NCBI GenBank assembly: GCA_023249635.1
Contig: JAHFCH010000022.1
Location: 1-48,419, forward strand
Origin: Fibrobacterota bacterium
Lineage (GTDB): Bacteria > Fibrobacterota > Fibrobacteria > UBA11236
Direction of reading: 5' to 3'
DNA: 48,419 bases
The notes beneath the pieces are model-generated. The model was not told where the DNA came from. It was given only the letters and a program-made list of their open reading frames with translations, and searched no databases. Of the stretch, positions 37,864 to 46,086 are shown piece by piece (the first letter of the stretch is position 1; each line of letters starts with the position of its first letter). The position numbers were made by a program, and so were the translations under genes.

Positions 37864-39168
37864 ATGGAACTTGACTCCCAGGCGGTAAGCCTGAACAACG
37901 CCATCAAAGCCGCCAACCCCGCCGTGCTGGACCTGCTGTCCGCCAAAGGCAAGGCCATCTTCTTCCCCAAGCTCGGCATCCTGGCGCAATCCGCCGAAGC
38001 CGGCGGCAAGGAAATCAACGCCACCATCGGCATCGCCCTGGAGGATGACGGTTCTCCTGTCGCGCTTCCCAGCATCAGCAAGAACCTGAACCTGCCCGCC
38101 GGCGACGCCTATCCCTACGCGCCCAGCCCCGGCCGCGCGGACATCCGCAAAATCTGGAAGGGCATGATCGAGAAGAAGAACCCGGGATTGGCCGGCAAGG
38201 TCTTCAGCAATCCCGTGGTCACCGCCGCCCTCACCCACGGCCTCTCCATGGCCGGCTACCTTTTCTGCGACGAAGGCGATACCGTCATCCTGCCCGATCT
38301 GTTCTGGGAAAATTACGGCCTCATCTTCACCAACGCCTTCGGCGCCGGGCTGGATACGTTCCCCACCTACACCGAAGCCGGCGCCTTCAACTCGGCCGGC
38401 CTTAAGGCCAAGCTGGAAGCCCCCTCCAAGAACGGCAAGAAGATCGTCCTGCTGAACTTCCCCAACAATCCCTCCGGCTACACGCCCTATCCCGCCGAAG
38501 TGAAGGAAATCGTGGCTGCCGTGAACGCGGCCGCCCAGCGCGGCGACAAGGTGGTCGTGCTCATCGACGATGCCTACTTCGGCCTCGTGTTCGAAGAAGG
38601 CGTGTACAAGCAATCCATCTTCTGCGATCTCGGGGACCTGCATCCCAACGTCCTGGCCGTGAAGATCGACGGCGCCACCAAGGAAGACTACGTCTGGGGC
38701 TTCCGCGTCGGCTTCCTCACCTACGCGGTCAAGGGCGGCACCGCCCCGCTGTACGAGGCCCTCGAGGCCAAGACCGGCGGCGCCATCCGCGGCAACATTT
38801 CCAACTCGTCCAATCCGGCCCAGTCGCTCCTGGTACGCTCCTGGTCGGCGGGCGAATACGAAGCGGAGAAGCGGCAGAAGTTCGATCTGCTCAAGAAGAG
38901 ATACGACGAAGTGAAGCGCATCCTGGCCGCGCACCCCGAATACAAATCCCAGTTCACGGCCCTGCCCTTCAACTCCGGCTATTTCATGTGCATCAAGCCC
39001 AAGGCCGATCCCGAGGCCCTGCGTCAGAAGCTGTTGAAGGATTATTCCACGGGCACGATTAATTTCGGCAGCATCCTGCGCTTGGCCTTTTCGGCCACGC
39101 CTACGGCCAAGCTGGAGAAGTTGTTCGAGAATGTGTTCAAGGCCTCAAGCGAATTGACATCCGCGTAA
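37864..39168 (+). CDS. Class I/II pyridoxal-phosphate aminotransferase
   Basis: A 434-residue fold-type I enzyme. The substrate region shows YPYAPSPGRADIRKIW, then NPVVTAALTHGLSMAGYLF, FWENYGLIF, LLNFPNNPSGYTP and IDDAYFGL. The PLP-binding lysine is Lys273 in DGATKEDYVWGFRVGF, with the phosphate-binding Arg just after. It most resembles aromatic/aspartate-type aminotransferases; the amino acid used cannot be assigned. A candidate -7 box TACCTTTT lies at 37817-37824, and the ATG is reached after an A/G-rich stretch. It is convergent with the STAS gene with an 8-bp gap. Confidence 0.88.
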   Translation: MELDSQAVSLNNAIKAANPAVLDLLSAKGKAIFFPKLGILAQSAEAGGKEINATIGIALEDDGSPVALPSISKNLNLPAGDAYPYAPSPGRADIRKIWKGMIEKKNPGLAGKVFSNPVVTAALTHGLSMAGYLFCDEGDTVILPDLFWENYGLIFTNAFGAGLDTFPTYTEAGAFNSAGLKAKLEAPSKNGKKIVLLNFPNNPSGYTPYPAEVKEIVAAVNAAAQRGDKVVVLIDDAYFGLVFEEGVYKQSIFCDLGDLHPNVLAVKIDGATKEDYVWGFRVGFLTYAVKGGTAPLYEALEAKTGGAIRGNISNSSNPAQSLLVRSWSAGEYEAEKRQKFDLLKKRYDEVKRILAAHPEYKSQFTALPFNSGYFMCIKPKADPEALRQKLLKDYSTGTINFGSILRLAFSATPTAKLEKLFENVFKASSELTSA

Positions 39169-39176
39169 GGACCCGG

Positions 39177-39488
39177 CTAGTAGGCTTCCGGGAACGCCTT
39201 CTTCAGGTGGATGGTCTCGAACAGGTTGCGGACATGATCCGGAACGTTGATCATCTTCACCTTGCGGTGCAAACCCCCCGCCTTCAATAGCACGCCGGTA
39301 AGCAGGCCGATGGCCAGGCTGTCCGTGTAGGAAACGGCCTTCAGATCCATTTCGATGGGTGAATCGATGCCGTCCAGATCCTGGCTCACGGATCCGAACA
39401 TTTGCACGGCCTCCTCGTTGAGGCCCGCCAATGATCCGCGGATGGTATAGGTGATTTTTCCGCAATCCTCGTCACGATCCATTTCCAT
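39177..39488 (-). CDS. STAS-domain protein (anti-anti-sigma type)
   Basis: A 103-residue single STAS domain. The core segment PIEMDLKAVSYTDSLAIGLLTGVLLKAGG carries a Ser in the place phosphorylated in SpoIIAA-like proteins (YTDS). It is followed by VKMINVPDHVRNLFETIHLKKAFP. Such proteins release sigma factors or other partners in a phosphorylation switch, but no kinase or phosphatase gene is nearby. GGAGG lies six bases before ATG 39488. Confidence 0.8.
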   Translation of the reverse strand: MEMDRDEDCGKITYTIRGSLAGLNEEAVQMFGSVSQDLDGIDSPIEMDLKAVSYTDSLAIGLLTGVLLKAGGLHRKVKMINVPDHVRNLFETIHLKKAFPEAY

Positions 39489-39678
39489 GGCGAACCTCCG
39501 GCTCCCTTGATAATGGCATTAGCGGCGGGAAGGCGCAAGCCGGGATTGGGTTTATCGCCTCCACAGGATCGGAATTTTAGCTCCCAACCGCCTTTGGCTT
39601 GGCGGATCCGGGTCCCTCTTGCGTTTATGGAGAGCGTCGGCACGGACGGGTTGCGCCCGACCGACGGGAGTTACCGAT

Positions 39679-40770
39679 ATGAACGCTTCGTCCGCTTCGG
39701 CCTTCGCTCTCGCGCTTACCACTTCGGTCGTCCTCTCGGCCTGCGCCGGCGGCGCCTCCGACGACCCCACCGGCGAACCGATAAAGAACGATCCCCAAGC
39801 GCATGCGACCGGAACCGTATGGGTCGCCAGCCAGAATACCTTCGGTACCAGCCGCAAACCGGCCGTGACCCTCTATAATATGGAGACGGGAGACAAAACC
39901 CGCTCGGCCGACTTGAGCCGCAATCCCAAGTCCATGATCCTTACCGCCAAATACGCATGGGTACTCTGCGACAAAGGGCTGTTGGCGCGGGTGACCCGCG
40001 CGGACATGCGCGTGGATTCGATGCAACTGACCCAGAAAACCACCCAGGGCAGTCACGCCTACCAGCTCGCCGCCGACGAAAACTCCGTCTGGATAGGCGA
40101 TGCCTACGAAGGCTTTATCCACATCGATCCGGAGTCCCTGGCCGAAATCGGCCGCATGACCTTCACCAACCCCACTCTCAACAGCGTGGACGCCCTCGCC
40201 TTGGTCGCAGGAAATCCTTGGGCCCTGATGGGCGGCTCGAGCTTCCGTCTTATCCGGCTCGACGCGGCCGGTCCCGCCATCGCCGCCACCCTTCCCCTGG
40301 GGGAGAATCCCTCCGATGCCCTGGGGCCAAGGGTCGCCGGCCGCACCGGCTACGGAACCATGGGCATCACCGGCAACCAGGCCCTGGTCTATGCCTACAC
40401 CGACAAGAAGCTGCTACGCGTGGACCTGGCCGGCGGGAAGATCGAATCCCTTTGGAACGCGGATTGGATCCGCTGGGAGGCCCTCCGCGTGAACGGCCGC
40501 CTGGATATCCGCGGCTATGCGCAAGGATTCATGGTCGCCAACACCGATTCCCTGTGGATCCGCCGCCTGGGCCTTTCCGGCCAGGAGCATAGCCAGGCGG
40601 CCGTAAAGCATTACGTTACCCTCAACGCCATGCGCTCCGATGGCCTGATGGCGGTAGGCTATGACACCAGCGACAAGATCGGGGAGGTGGGGCTTTTCCG
40701 GGCTGCGAGCCTCGACACGGTGAGAAGCGTGGAGTTCACTTGGGATCAAGCGGCGCTGGCGCTCGAGTGA
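39679..40770 (+). CDS. Lipoprotein with propeller-like repeats
   Basis: A 363-residue lipoprotein; the signal peptide ends VLSAC. Irregular repeats of about 45 residues, each with hydrophobic strands and a W or Y (GTVWVASQNTFG; YAWVLCDKGLLARV; NSVWIGDAYEGFIHID; GNPWALMGGSSFRLIRLD; QALVYAYTDKKLLRVDL), suggest a WD40/YVTN-like beta-propeller. The exact family was not recognised. GGGAG precedes ATG 39679; the longer in-frame start upstream would add a non-signal N-terminus. Confidence 0.75.
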   Translation: MNASSASAFALALTTSVVLSACAGGASDDPTGEPIKNDPQAHATGTVWVASQNTFGTSRKPAVTLYNMETGDKTRSADLSRNPKSMILTAKYAWVLCDKGLLARVTRADMRVDSMQLTQKTTQGSHAYQLAADENSVWIGDAYEGFIHIDPESLAEIGRMTFTNPTLNSVDALALVAGNPWALMGGSSFRLIRLDAAGPAIAATLPLGENPSDALGPRVAGRTGYGTMGITGNQALVYAYTDKKLLRVDLAGGKIESLWNADWIRWEALRVNGRLDIRGYAQGFMVANTDSLWIRRLGLSGQEHSQAAVKHYVTLNAMRSDGLMAVGYDTSDKIGEVGLFRAASLDTVRSVEFTWDQAALALE

Positions 40771-40887
40771 TCCGGTCCCGTCACGGCACCCGCCCCGGAT
40801 ACCACCGGTCGACCCCGCCTTGGCAATCCCACTATACGGCTAAATTACACGTTTTTAAGCACTTTTTAATACTAAACACAAGTAGAA

Positions 40888-40916
40888 TTGCATATAGTAA
40901 TACCATATGCTATTAT
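40888..40916 (+). promoter_or_regulatory. Promoter of the AAA_14/DUF4143 gene
   Basis: TTGCAT (40888-40893), a 17-bp spacer and TATTAT (40911-40916), in a 70-bp AT-rich patch that contrasts with the GC-rich surroundings. The start codon is eight bases after the -10, and there is no ribosome-binding site. Partial dyads around the central CATATG could bind a regulator. Confidence 0.55.
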
Positions 40917-40924
40917 GATTGCGC

Positions 40925-42067
40925 ATGGTAAAGCGAGAAATCTGGGCTTCCATCGTGGAAAGCCTATGGAAAAAGAAGCCGGTTATCTGGCTGGCGGGGA
41001 TTCGCCGGGCCGGCAAAACCAGCCTGTGCAAATCCCTGCCTAACATCGACTACTATGATTGCGAGCTTCCCAGCATCCGTCGCAGTCTCGCCGATCCCGA
41101 GCGGTTCCTCGCCGACCACGACGGCAAGCGCCTCGTTCTTGATGAAGTCCACAGGCTCGACAATCCTTCCGAGATCCTTAAAATCGCAGCCGACCACTTC
41201 CCGCGTACCCGAATCATCGCCACCGGCTCATCCATACTTGGAGCCTCGGCGAAATTCAAGGATACGCTCGCCGGCAGGAAGGCTGAACTATGGCTCACCC
41301 CCATGCTTATGGGTGAACTCGCCTCATTCGGAAATGCCAACCTGGATCATCGGATGCTACGGGGAGGATTACCGCCCTTCTTCCTGAACGCCGAAATCCC
41401 CGAAGGGGACTATCAAGAATGGATGGACGCATATTGGGCCAAGGACATCCAGGAGCTCTTCCGCCTGGAACGCCGTCACTCCTTCCAGAAATTCACCGAG
41501 CTACTCCTGACCCAGAGCGGAGGAATGTTCGAAGCCACCCGCTTCGCAAAACCCTGCGAAGTCAGTCGGCAAACGATTTCCAACTATCTCTCCGTTCTCG
41601 AGGCGACTTTCGTCATGCACGTGATTCGCCCCTTTAGCAAACATAAAGCGACGGAAATCGTTTCGGCGCCGAAAGTCTATGCCTTCGACACGGGCTTCAT
41701 GGCGTACTATCGCGGCTGGAAAGAGTTGCGCCCGGAAGACCGCGGTATTTTATGGGAACATATCGTACTGAACGAAATCCAAGGCCGCTTGCAAAGGCGG
41801 GACATCCAATACTGGCGCGACAAGGCGCACCACGAAGTGGATTTCGTGATCACGGGAAGAGGAAAGGATCCGATCGCCATTGAGTGCAAATGGGCGGCGG
41901 ATCGGTTCGAGGCGCAGGGGATTGGGGCGTTCCGGAAGCTGCATCCGAAGGGGAAGAACTTCCTCGTTGCGCAGGATGTTAAAGAGCCGTACGAGAGGGA
42001 AGCGGGCGGCAACCGGATCCGGTTCGTGGGATTGGATGATTTGATAAAGGAGCTGGGGACAAGTTAA
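40925..42067 (+). CDS. AAA_14 ATPase with DUF4143 domain
   Basis: A 380-residue protein. Walker A GIRRAGKTSL is at about 24-33, Walker B RLVLDEVHRL at about 70-79, then sensor-like ATGSSIL. A winged-helix region follows (about 200-225, EVSRQTISNYLSVLE). The DUF4143 C-terminal domain keeps the PD-(D/E)XK-like pattern YWRDKAHHEVDFVI...IAIECKWA. The role of this widespread family is not established; it is common in archaea and anaerobes and often moves between genomes. It sits after an AT-rich promoter and next to small hypothetical genes, in keeping with acquisition. The ATG at 40925 is chosen over TTG 40919. Confidence 0.9.
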   Translation: MVKREIWASIVESLWKKKPVIWLAGIRRAGKTSLCKSLPNIDYYDCELPSIRRSLADPERFLADHDGKRLVLDEVHRLDNPSEILKIAADHFPRTRIIATGSSILGASAKFKDTLAGRKAELWLTPMLMGELASFGNANLDHRMLRGGLPPFFLNAEIPEGDYQEWMDAYWAKDIQELFRLERRHSFQKFTELLLTQSGGMFEATRFAKPCEVSRQTISNYLSVLEATFVMHVIRPFSKHKATEIVSAPKVYAFDTGFMAYYRGWKELRPEDRGILWEHIVLNEIQGRLQRRDIQYWRDKAHHEVDFVITGRGKDPIAIECKWAADRFEAQGIGAFRKLHPKGKNFLVAQDVKEPYEREAGGNRIRFVGLDDLIKELGTS

Positions 42068-42084
42068 AAGACCCTGGGCGCGGC

Positions 42085-42285
42085 TTAATCCCCTAAGTGG
42101 CCGATAGCCCTGATCGTCCAAACCAGCGCGGTAACTAGCGCGATGACTGAGATTGCGTAAACGATCTTCGCCCTGGCTTCACTACTTCTTCGAATCGGTC
42201 CCGTGATTTTCATTCCGCGCCCCAGAATCATCAGCAGAACGAGAACTGCCGCTTCGGCGATGAGTGTCGCGACCAGCACGATCAT
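42085..42285 (-). CDS. Small two-helix membrane protein
   Basis: Not recognised; 66 residues. Two hydrophobic helices (about 2-22 and 41-60) flank a basic loop (KITGPIRRSSEARAK). The last gene of a minus-strand run that includes three other hypothetical genes, and 17 bp from the convergent DUF4143 gene. Confidence 0.55.
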   Translation of the reverse strand: MIVLVATLIAEAAVLVLLMILGRGMKITGPIRRSSEARAKIVYAISVIALVTALVWTIRAIGHLGD

Positions 42286-42310
42286 GTTTGCCCCCGAGCG
42301 GTTTTTTCCT

Positions 42311-42778
42311 TCACTTACAATTCGGTTCCAACAAATATTTGATCATTGTGTCCGGAGCCTTATTGTTATCCTCGTTAATCTTCAGAATCTTCGTGATGCT
42401 ACCGTGCTCTATCCTCAAGATGCAATCCCAGAAAAGCCCGCTCGAATCCGTTCTATAGGCCAGATAAATAATATCCCCAGCATTCGCTTTGCATGGTCCG
42501 TCTTTAATGCCCACCGCAACCGCGAAATTCTCCTGCCTGGGAATCCGGGTTATATGCACGGGTCCCGGACCGCGAAGCGAACGCTCCGCGAAGTCGGCGA
42601 TTTTAACGGAATCGACCTTGAAAAGCCTTTCAGAATCGGATGCGCCCTGAGGTCCGGCGCACCGAATTCCGGCGAGAAGGGTAATCGAGAGAAACATCAA
42701 GGAAATCACCGATGCCGGTCTCAAGGACGCAGTCCCCTTCGATTCCTCTTGGGATTTCCCGTAGCTAGAACTCTTCAT
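42311..42778 (-). CDS. Hypothetical lipoprotein or membrane-anchored protein
   Basis: Not recognised; 155 residues. A polar N-terminus of about 23 residues leads into a hydrophobic stretch (VISLMFLSITLLAGIRC); the lipobox is imperfect. The rest is a small alpha/beta domain (DIIYLAYRTDSSGLFWDCILRIEHGSITKILKI). Its start overlaps the end of the 86-residue gene by 14 bases, pointing to translational coupling. Confidence 0.65.
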   Translation of the reverse strand: MKSSSYGKSQEESKGTASLRPASVISLMFLSITLLAGIRCAGPQGASDSERLFKVDSVKIADFAERSLRGPGPVHITRIPRQENFAVAVGIKDGPCKANAGDIIYLAYRTDSSGLFWDCILRIEHGSITKILKINEDNNKAPDTMIKYLLEPNCK

Positions 42779-43025
42779 CGTTCGCTTTCCCTGGCGTATC
42801 GAAACTGAAAAGCCATCTTGCGATGCGCTTCGAGTTGACGAGCAAGGCCCAACCGATCAGCACTTGGGATACGAAGAACATGAAATAGTACGCGGAGGAA
42901 TAGCTCCGGTATTTCATATCCAGCCCGTTGGCGAGTATCTGCAGGGCGCTTCCGGAAGCGTTCAACACGAGATTCCATAGCCCGAACAGTTTAATCGCGC
43001 ACTCGACGAACTCTTCCTTGGTCAT
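42765..43025 (-). CDS. Small membrane protein, 86 residues
   Basis: Not recognised. Two hydrophobic helices (about 10-33 and 44-66, YYFMFFVSQVLIGWALLV) lie before a basic, then acidic tail. AAAGGAG lies seven bases before ATG 43025, which decides this start over the TTG six bases upstream. It overlaps the next gene. Confidence 0.65.
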   Translation of the reverse strand: MTKEEFVECAIKLFGLWNLVLNASGSALQILANGLDMKYRSYSSAYYFMFFVSQVLIGWALLVNSKRIARWLFSFDTPGKANDEEF

Positions 43026-43040
43026 TCCCAACTCCTTTCA

Positions 43041-43622
43041 TCATATCTTTTCCCCATTCCGCGGGCCCGTCTTCTGCAACTCCGGCTTGACCGCTTCCAG
43101 GCATTTGTAAATTGCCAACACCAGGGATTCCCGGAACATCCTCTTCAGCATTTTCTCGGAAGCCTTCTGCGATTTGCGTTGCAGTTCGGCGCTGCCGTTG
43201 CATTCGCTCAACTTACGGCCGGACTCGAATACTTCCATCTTCAGCTTGGCTTGGGCGGACTCCTCCCGTCGCATGAAACCAGCCTGGTAGCCCGCCTCCG
43301 CCTTCTGCAGATTGATGCGGAAGGTGAAGGTGCGCGCGCCTCCCTCCAGGTTGCGGGTCAGTTGCTCGCGGATGGCCGTGGTATCGGCGGAGTCCAAGGG
43401 GCTGGGGAAAATCGAGGGTTTGGAAGACTCGAAGAAAGCGATGTGAATGGCTTTTTGATCGGGACGCTCGTCCTGGATGGAAAACTCCCCGAGGGCGGCC
43501 TTGATTCCCAAAGGCGCGAACTTTTCCGGGGAATAGATAAGGTAACGCGGAGCGCAAGCGGAAAGAGCCCAAGCCGCCAGAAACCCCGCACCCATGCGGA
43601 TTCCCGTCGCCCATTTCGGCAT
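43041..43622 (-). CDS. Hypothetical lipoprotein, 193 residues
   Basis: Not recognised. The signal peptide ends ALSAC. The mature part is a beta-rich domain (EFSIQDERPDQKAIHIAFFESS...TFTFRINLQKAEAGYQAGF), then a basic helical tail. It lies 19 bp downstream of the LarA-type gene and 15 bp upstream of the 86-residue gene, so probably one transcript. Confidence 0.65.
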   Translation of the reverse strand: MPKWATGIRMGAGFLAAWALSACAPRYLIYSPEKFAPLGIKAALGEFSIQDERPDQKAIHIAFFESSKPSIFPSPLDSADTTAIREQLTRNLEGGARTFTFRINLQKAEAGYQAGFMRREESAQAKLKMEVFESGRKLSECNGSAELQRKSQKASEKMLKRMFRESLVLAIYKCLEAVKPELQKTGPRNGEKI

Positions 43623-43641
43623 GCCTAACGCGCAGCGGGGG

Positions 43642-44898
43642 TTAATTGAAGGGCTCCGGCCCCGTGCTCCCGATGTACCCCGGCAATTGCTGGGCGGCCT
43701 CTACGAGGTTTTCGGAAACGTGGAATTCCTGCAGGTCCAAGGTGCTCCCGATGCGCACCACGCGCGCCGCGGCCCTACCCTCCGGATGGTCGCGGAATAC
43801 GTGGTCGAGGGCGGCGCGCAGGGCTTCGGCCGTATCGCCCAGCACCAGCGGTACCCGGCCCCGTTCGATAAACCCGCTGGCCAATACGTTCTTGGCGGTC
43901 AGGCGGAAGTCGACCTTGGAGGCCAGCGCCTGGGTCGCGAAGTCGGCCAAGCCCATGCCCAACGCGTTACCGTGGGTCGCCTCCGTCAGATCGCAGACCA
44001 CGATGGCTTTGACCCGCGGCGATTCCGGCTCGGGCTTGCCGGCGATACGCAGTCGGCCGATGACATTGGTGTCCATACCCGTGCCGCTGATATCCTTGCC
44101 CATGCGATCGATCACGAGCACGTCGATGTCGGCGAAGGGCAGGCCCGGGGCCAAGCGGTAGGCGAGCTTGAGCAATTCCTGCTCGCCGGCCTCCGCTTCC
44201 GCCGCCGATAGGCCCTTCAAGGCCACGGGGCGATGGGTACCATCTTCGACCACGCCGAAGCCGGCGAGGAAATTGACCTTAGCCAAAAGCAGGCGGGCCA
44301 CCTTCGGCATATCGTCGCGCAGGCCGTCCGGCCCGCGGCTGTGCAGCAGGGTGGCGGCCTTTTCCTTTCCCATGCCGATGGCGAGCATCTTGTGGATGCC
44401 GCTTTCCAAAGGACCATGAAAACTGGTATGCATCTTGACGCGGTTGACGAGCATGACCCCATGCGCCTGGGCGGCGAGGGCATCGAAGTGGGCGGGCAGG
44501 CCTTCGGCGGTGCGGCCAAGCACGACCGTGACCATGGTGGCTTCGAGCTTGCAGCCCATGGCGGCTTCGCTGATGCCCAGGGATTGCAAAACTTCGAGCT
44601 GGCCTTCGGCGGTAGCGCCTCCGTGGCTGCCCATGGCGGGTACGATAAAGGGCTCGGCTCCGGCCCCGCGGATACGCTCGACGAGGCGCTTGACCATGAC
44701 GGGCAATCCGGTGATGCCGCGGCTTCCGACGCCCAGGGCGATGCGGGGAACCGCGCCTTGGGACGAGAGAGCGAGCAGGGTGGCGTCGAGACCCAGCCGG
44801 TCCCATTCCCGGTCGATGGCCGCTCCCGGTTCAATGGGGGGCATGCCTTGCAGGCTACGCTTTACGCGGTAGAAGAGGGGAAGTCCGGTAACATCCAT
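43642..44898 (-). CDS. LarA N-terminal-domain (DUF2088) protein
   Basis: A 418-residue protein of the lactate racemase-like family. Conserved features are VGSRGITGLPVMVKRLVER, AEPFIVPAMGSHGGATAEGQ, VNRVKMHTSFHGPLESGIHKMLAIGMGK and the C-terminal VKAIVVCDLTEATHGNA. LarA itself is a nickel-pincer enzyme that racemises lactate; other members epimerise different 2-hydroxyacids or polyols. The substrate here cannot be assigned and no larBCE cofactor genes are in view. Divergent from the beta-barrel gene at 44991. Confidence 0.8.
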   Translation of the reverse strand: MDVTGLPLFYRVKRSLQGMPPIEPGAAIDREWDRLGLDATLLALSSQGAVPRIALGVGSRGITGLPVMVKRLVERIRGAGAEPFIVPAMGSHGGATAEGQLEVLQSLGISEAAMGCKLEATMVTVVLGRTAEGLPAHFDALAAQAHGVMLVNRVKMHTSFHGPLESGIHKMLAIGMGKEKAATLLHSRGPDGLRDDMPKVARLLLAKVNFLAGFGVVEDGTHRPVALKGLSAAEAEAGEQELLKLAYRLAPGLPFADIDVLVIDRMGKDISGTGMDTNVIGRLRIAGKPEPESPRVKAIVVCDLTEATHGNALGMGLADFATQALASKVDFRLTAKNVLASGFIERGRVPLVLGDTAEALRAALDHVFRDHPEGRAAARVVRIGSTLDLQEFHVSENLVEAAQQLPGYIGSTGPEPFN

Positions 44899-44941
44899 GG
44901 GCCCTCGGCTCGTCTTTCAGGTTCGGCCCAAAAAGTACAAC

Positions 44942-44972
44942 TTGCGCGGCTTTTGCGCGGCTGCTACCTTTG
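44942..44972 (+). promoter_or_regulatory. FCB-type promoter of the beta-barrel gene
   Basis: TTG (44942-44944), a 20-bp spacer, then TACCTTTG (44965-44972), matching the Bacteroidetes consensus TTTG-N19-21-TAnnTTTG except for one base of the -33. The ATG is 18 bases downstream. Confidence 0.55.
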
Positions 44973-44990
44973 GCTGCGAAGGAACCCGCC

Positions 44991-45599
44991 ATGAAAAAAA
45001 CACTTTTCGCCTGCGCGGCCTTGGGGCTTTTCGCCTTGACCGCCGCGGCCCATGCCGTCGCTTTCGATCCCGCATTCCCGCTGACGGCCCCCGAGCGCTT
45101 CGGCGTCGGCCTCAAGTACACGGGCATCAGCTATCATCCGGACGGAGGCGAGAACGAAGGGTATCCCCGCCAGCTCGATGACCGCGCCTTTTGGGTCCTG
45201 CTCATAGGCGGACAGTTGGACGTCGACTGGAGGTTGCACCGCTTCTTATACGTGCGCGCTTCAACCTCCCTCTACAAGGATTGCGCGGATTTATGGGCCG
45301 GCTATTACCACCTGGGCTTCCGCGCCAATTACGATATCGGCGAAAAGGTGGGGTTGCGCATCGGCATCGGGCCTACCTACCTGTGGCGCCAGAACTGGTA
45401 TGGCCGCGTGGCCGGGTATAAGCATGACAGCTTTTTCGGCGACCCCACCGGGGGGGATTTCCAGGGAAGTTTCATCTGGTATGGCGGCGACGCCGAAGTC
45501 GAATGGAAATTCCACGACCGCTATTCATTCGTCTATAGCGTCATTCCCGGCTGGCCGGAAGTGATCCAGAGCAGCGCCGGCTTCCGCTTTACCTTTTGA
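44991..45599 (+). CDS. Probable outer-membrane beta-barrel protein
   Basis: A 202-residue exported protein; signal peptide (MKKTLFACAALGLFALTAAAHA). Amphipathic strands alternate through the rest (FGVGLKYTGISY; GYYHLGFRANYDIG; VGLRIGIGPTYLW), ending in a C-terminal Phe (GFRFTF) as in outer-membrane proteins. Eight strands are likely. Function unknown; a lipid-modifying enzyme or structural porin-like role are options. GAAGGA precedes the ATG. Confidence 0.75.
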   Translation: MKKTLFACAALGLFALTAAAHAVAFDPAFPLTAPERFGVGLKYTGISYHPDGGENEGYPRQLDDRAFWVLLIGGQLDVDWRLHRFLYVRASTSLYKDCADLWAGYYHLGFRANYDIGEKVGLRIGIGPTYLWRQNWYGRVAGYKHDSFFGDPTGGDFQGSFIWYGGDAEVEWKFHDRYSFVYSVIPGWPEVIQSSAGFRFTF

Positions 45600-45603
45600 T
45601 GAC

Positions 45604-45621
45604 GCTTACTTTACGGTAAGC
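45604..45621 (+). terminator. Hairpin GCTTAC-TTTACG-GTAAGC
   Basis: A perfect 6-bp stem four bases after the beta-barrel gene's stop; no T-tract. Confidence 0.35.
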
Positions 45622-45681
45622 CATGGATGTAGTCCGGAATCGGTGCTATGCTGGAAACGCATACCGGGTTCTGGAGGTCCA

Positions 45682-46080
45682 ATGTCCGTGGTAACGGGTT
45701 CGAATCGGAGGCGCTTCCAGCGGTTGGATACCGATTTTCCCGTGAACGTGGAATGCTCGGGCCGCCGCTTCGAGGCCCGGCTCCAGAACATCAGCCAGGA
45801 TGGTTGCCAGTTGGAAGGGGCCGCCAACGCTCGGGTCGGGGAATTGTTCTCGATTACCTTCGGCAAGCCGGGCGCCTCGGAAACCTTCCGGGCGAAAATC
45901 ACTTGGGCCAGACCCGCCGGCAACGCGTTCCAGTTCGGAGGCATCTTCTGGGCCATCGACGAGGATACCAAACGGGCCTTGGTGATGAAATTGATCCAGA
46001 CTTCGATCCTGTATCCCAAACCGAAGCCTGCCGAAACGTCGGATCCCGCTACGCCGGAAGCGGAAGCGCCGCCGGCCTGA
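45682..46080 (+). CDS. PilZ-domain protein (c-di-GMP receptor candidate)
   Basis: A 132-residue protein: a single PilZ domain with both c-di-GMP motifs intact, RxxxR at residues 10-14 (RRFQR) and NxSxxG at 36-41 (NISQDG). The beta-barrel continues to about residue 110 and a Pro/Ala-rich tail follows. It should sense c-di-GMP, and its output is unknown. GGAGG lies before ATG 45682. Convergent with the MORN_2 gene, 6 bp apart. Confidence 0.88.
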   Translation: MSVVTGSNRRRFQRLDTDFPVNVECSGRRFEARLQNISQDGCQLEGAANARVGELFSITFGKPGASETFRAKITWARPAGNAFQFGGIFWAIDEDTKRALVMKLIQTSILYPKPKPAETSDPATPEAEAPPA

Positions 46081-46086
46081 TCCGAT

